A stretch of DNA of 44,221 nt from Ferruginibacter sp. (GTDB taxonomy: Bacteria; Bacteroidota; Bacteroidia; Chitinophagales; Chitinophagaceae): positions 1-44,221 of the forward strand of contig JAOQAK010000040.1 in the NCBI GenBank assembly GCA_025963635.1, given 5' to 3'. The position numbers were made by a program, and so were the translations under genes. Of this stretch, positions 42,601 through 44,221 are shown piece after piece. The notes beneath the pieces were generated by a model. The model was not told the DNA's origin. It worked only from the letters and a program-made list of their open reading frames with translations, and did no database searches. Numbering within the stretch: the stretch's first letter is position 1; each line of letters opens with the position of its first letter.

Positions 42601-44221
42601 CAGATCCAAACGTTGTTACTTATAATTGGTTTGTACCAACCGGTTTTTTAGTTACTTCTGGTGCTGGAACAAATTCAATAACAGTAACAGCAACAACCGC
42701 TGCAGCAAGTGGAAACGTGTTTGTGACCGCTACGAACCCATGCAATACAACTGCAAATAGTCAAGCCGTTCCGTTAACCGTAGGGAATTTTGCTTATGTT
42801 AATGCAGGTAATGACACCACTCTGTGTTCAATTACAAGTGGTGCAATTACGTTCGCCCTGGATGCCGCCACTGCTGGAGCAACCAATCCAAATAACGATA
42901 TTAGCTGGACAACCTCTTCAGGCGGCTCGTTTTCTAATGCCAGCAAAGCTGCTACGAGCTACACATTGACAAGTGGAGTTTCCACCTTAGGAGGTTCAAT
43001 AACGCTAACTGTTTCTGCTAATGCCGAGGGAAGTTGTCCCCTGGTTTCCGATCAAATAGTGATAACTGTCTTGCCTCCCATTACTGCGAGTATTTCAGGT
43101 GCAACTACAATTTGTGCTGGAACAAATACCAACATTACCTTTACTGCTACGCCAAATACAACTATAACATTTAATACGAACCAAACCATTGCCGTGGGCG
43201 CCACAGGTACTGCAATATTCACAACCCCTATATTAAATGGAAATACCAGTTATACGATCAATAGTCTATCATATACCAATTTACCAGCGTGCCCGCGTAC
43301 GATTTCAGGCTCTGTTACAATTACGGTTAACCCTGTTGTTGTTACGAATGCCAATTCAGATCAGACTGTTTGTGCCAGCAGCCAAAATGTAACTTTAGCC
43401 GGTTCAATAACAGGTGGCGCAACCACGGGAACCTGGACTGGCGGTTCCGGCATATTTAATCCTAATGCTACTACGTTAAATGCAATATATACGCCTAGTG
43501 CAGCGGAGATTACCGCGGGTACGATAACACTTACTTTAACGAGTGCAGATCCAATCGGCCCATGTGGTGCAACGAATGATGCGATGGTGATTACCATCAA
43601 TCCAGCTGCAGTTACCAATGCAAATGTTGATCAGGTAGTTTGTGCCAGCGGCCCGAATGTAACCTTAGCAGGTTCAATAACGGGAGGCGCAACAACCGGT
43701 ACCTGGAGTGGCGGTGGAGGAACCTTCAATCCCAATAATACTACACTAAATGCAATCTATACGCCGAGTACAGCAGAGATCGCAGCGGGCACAGTAACAC
43801 TTACTTTAACGAGTGCAGATCCTGCCGGTCCGTGTGGTGCCACGAATGATGCGATGGTGATTACCATCAATCCTTCTGTTGTTACGAATGCAAATATAGA
43901 CCAGTCAGTTTGTGCCAGCAGCCCGAATGTAACCTTAGCAGGGTCAATAACAGGCGGAGCAACAACCGGTACCTGGAGTGGCGGTGGAGGAACCTTCAAT
44001 CCCAATAATACTACACTAAATGCAATCTATACACCGAGTGCAGCAGAGATCGCAGCGGGCACGGTAACACTCACTTTAACGAGTGCAGATCCTGCCGGCC
44101 CATGTGGTGCCACGAATGATGCGATGGTGATTACCATCAATCCAGCTGCAGTTACCAATGCAAATGTTGATCAGGTAGTTTGTGCCAGCAGCCCGAATGT
44201 AACCTTAGCAGGTTCAATAAC
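39633..44221 (+). CDS. Giant secreted repeat protein with Ig/PKD-like domains, 5' part only
   Basis: An open frame of more than 1,529 codons runs off the window edge. The start is ATG 39633; a second ATG at 39708 begins the core signal peptide (MKLSVLVLITCCLGGITTTS...AQS), so the first gives an extended n-region. Modules in order: an Ig-like domain with two or more Cys (about residues 50-160); two related 85-aa repeats (40122, 40377); two Ig-like domains with YQW cores (about 40629-41177); five alternating 88-90-aa repeats (41178-42503); several single PKD-like domains (to 43340); then 90-aa repeats at an exact 270-bp period (43341 onward). Composition is Thr/Ser/Gly/Ala/Asn-rich with paired Cys and almost no Lys. 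Such proteins are typically exported by T9SS through a C-terminal domain (not in view) and serve in adhesion or gliding. Function is inferred from architecture only. Confidence 0.88.
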   Translation, partial: MKTGLHSFTNTNRRSGFFKLKAFLSMKLSVLVLITCCLGGITTTSIAQSVNCVNGISVNASGPLVYCQATTASTLTATITTDAGSVDASIVYEWFGNSTSSTTGGISVQSPSATTTATTSSNFTPPTATAGTLWYYCKVTTTDATCTGISYTTAPVQVIVNPSTGPTTFLAGALSVCQNAPDEIYTASASSATSIVYSVSPGTAGVINSSTGVMNWDAAFSGTATITATSTGLCGTTSLDRVVIVNASTGATSFTAGATTICQDAPDETYTATAANSTSIVYSVLPLGAGTINPSTGVMNWNATFYGTATITATSTGLCGTTSFDRVVTVNVTLVPTVSITTNTSTTICTGTSVTFTALPVNGGANPTYQWYVGVTPVATGSTFTTTILTNGNQVKVVMTSNAICPVQATVTSNVITMTVNLVVAPSIAIVESPSSTICIGTSVTFTASTPNSGGINPAYQWQVNGTDVSGANATTFIAPTLSNGDMIRVKLTSNAACAAPNPVNSNEITMTVNPNATISLTSGNNSQTACINTTITNITYSTGGGGTGATVSGLPTGVSGSYSGGVYTISGTPSVSGTFNYTVSTTGTCAQTSTGGTITVNPNATISLTSGNSSQTVCINNAIASITFSVGLTGNNASVSGLPAGLSGSYNAGVFTISGIPTVNGSFTYTVTATGTCGNASAGGTLTINPAASIALSSAAGTNNQSKCISTAISNITYTISGGGTGATVSGLPTGVSGSYSGGVYTITGTPSVSGTFNYTVSTSGTCAQTSAGGTITVNPNATVSLTLGNSSQTVCINNAIASITFSVGLTGNNASVSGLPAGLSGSYNAGVFTISGTPTASGSFPYTVTATGTCGNATTGATLTVNANSTIAFTSAIGTDNQSKCINTTITNITYSIGGGGTGATVSGLPTGVSGIYSGGVYTISGTPSVSGTFNYTVNTSGSCVNTSTTGAIKIYTVPSIPPKPTVPVGQSNSICPVATGLIYSVPADPNVVTYNWFVPTGFLVTSGAGTNSITVTATTAAASGNVFVTATNPCNTTANSQAVPLTVGNFAYVNAGNDTTLCSITSGAITFALDAATAGATNPNNDISWTTSSGGSFSNASKAATSYTLTSGVSTLGGSITLTVSANAEGSCPLVSDQIVITVLPPITASISGATTICAGTNTNITFTATPNTTITFNTNQTIAVGATGTAIFTTPILNGNTSYTINSLSYTNLPACPRTISGSVTITVNPVVVTNANSDQTVCASSQNVTLAGSITGGATTGTWTGGSGIFNPNATTLNAIYTPSAAEITAGTITLTLTSADPIGPCGATNDAMVITINPAAVTNANVDQVVCASGPNVTLAGSITGGATTGTWSGGGGTFNPNNTTLNAIYTPSTAEIAAGTVTLTLTSADPAGPCGATNDAMVITINPSVVTNANIDQSVCASSPNVTLAGSITGGATTGTWSGGGGTFNPNNTTLNAIYTPSAAEIAAGTVTLTLTSADPAGPCGATNDAMVITINPAAVTNANVDQVVCASSPNVTLAGSI
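40122..40628 (+). repeat. Two tandem 85-aa repeats in the giant protein
   Basis: Units start at 40122 and 40377. Both carry TF.AGA...CQ.APDE.YTA at the start and GVMNW.A.F.GTATITATSTGLCGTTS..R at the end, with strong DNA similarity. Confidence 0.85.
41178..42503 (+). repeat. Five alternating repeats (A-B-A-B-A) in the giant protein
   Basis: A-type units start at 41178, 41706 and 42240 (SGLPTGVSGSYSGGVYTISGTPSVSGTFNYTV). B-type units start at 41442 and 41976 (SGLPAGLSGSYNAGVFTISG). Units are 264-270 bp. A resembles A and B resembles B more than A resembles B, so the array grew as two-unit blocks of about 530 bp. Confidence 0.88.
43341..44221 (+). repeat. Near-identical 270-bp tandem repeats at the window edge
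   Basis: Units start at 43341, 43611, 43881 and 44151, exactly 270 bp (90 aa) apart; the last is cut by the window end. Each reads VTNAN.DQ.VCAS..NVTLAGSITGGATTGTW at its start and AGT.TLTLTSADP.GPCGATNDAMVITINP at its end. The last complete units differ at only a few bases. Confidence 0.93.

Noticed and set aside
41178..44221. CRISPR-like or satellite non-coding repeats
   Set aside because: The period is 264-270 bp, always a multiple of three, in one uninterrupted frame with conserved Cys and Trp; these are protein domain repeats.

Overview
The window looks like Bacteroidota DNA, most likely Chitinophagaceae or a close relative. The evidence is a short primary sigma factor without region 1.1, a SusC/SusD pair, lipoproteins with Bacteroidota-style lipoboxes, a type IX secretion (T9SS) C-terminal tail, several TAnnTTTG (-7) promoter boxes, and weak ribosome binding sites. 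The left edge sits in an IS110 element and the right edge in near-identical tandem repeats. The window may therefore be a whole contig broken at repeats (inference).

Layout. 1-1.5 kb: IS110-family element with a long, foldable 5' non-coding region (candidate bridge RNA). 1.5-4.0 kb: LUD-domain protein plus malate synthase, one operon. 4.1-12.1 kb: minus-strand drug-efflux locus, in transcription order TetR regulator, membrane-fusion lipoprotein, RND pump, outer-membrane factor, a possible 58-aa peptide and an SDR oxidoreductase. Three related inverted-repeat operators lie around tetR and the pump promoter. 12.3-16.2 kb: two exported peptidases (S8 subtilase with T9SS tail; M57-like HEIGH metallopeptidase lipoprotein). 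16.8-19.3 kb: Tat-exported sugar isomerase-like protein and a TolB-like beta-propeller. 19.4-22.5 kb: housekeeping genes (threonine aldolase, rpoD, pdxJ), with a 145-bp inverted-repeat element between rpoD and pdxJ. 22.7-28.0 kb: M1 peptidase, DinB/WYL pair, single-domain response regulator, DUF92 membrane protein and SpoIIAA-like protein. 28.0-29.0 kb: gene-poor, with a 109-bp two-tier inverted repeat.

28.9-37.1 kb is a polysaccharide utilisation locus: SusC, SusD, two tandem GH43-like enzymes and a clan GH-A (GH5-like) hydrolase, closed by a strong terminator. Behind it are decayed remains of a second locus: the C-terminal piece of a different SusD and a broken GH2 beta-galactosidase. The GH2 piece has a TGA where a Trp is expected, then an apparent internal deletion with frameshift.

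39.6-44.2 kb holds the start of a giant secreted repeat protein, open for more than 1,529 codons to the window edge. It carries several families of Ig/PKD-like repeats, including an alternating A-B-A-B-A array and an exact 270-bp periodic array.

The most unusual points are the candidate IS110 bridge RNA, the two unexplained structured elements (21.65 kb and 28.2 kb), the decaying second PUL, and the homogenised repeat arrays of the giant protein. I saw no CRISPR array, tRNA or rRNA gene.
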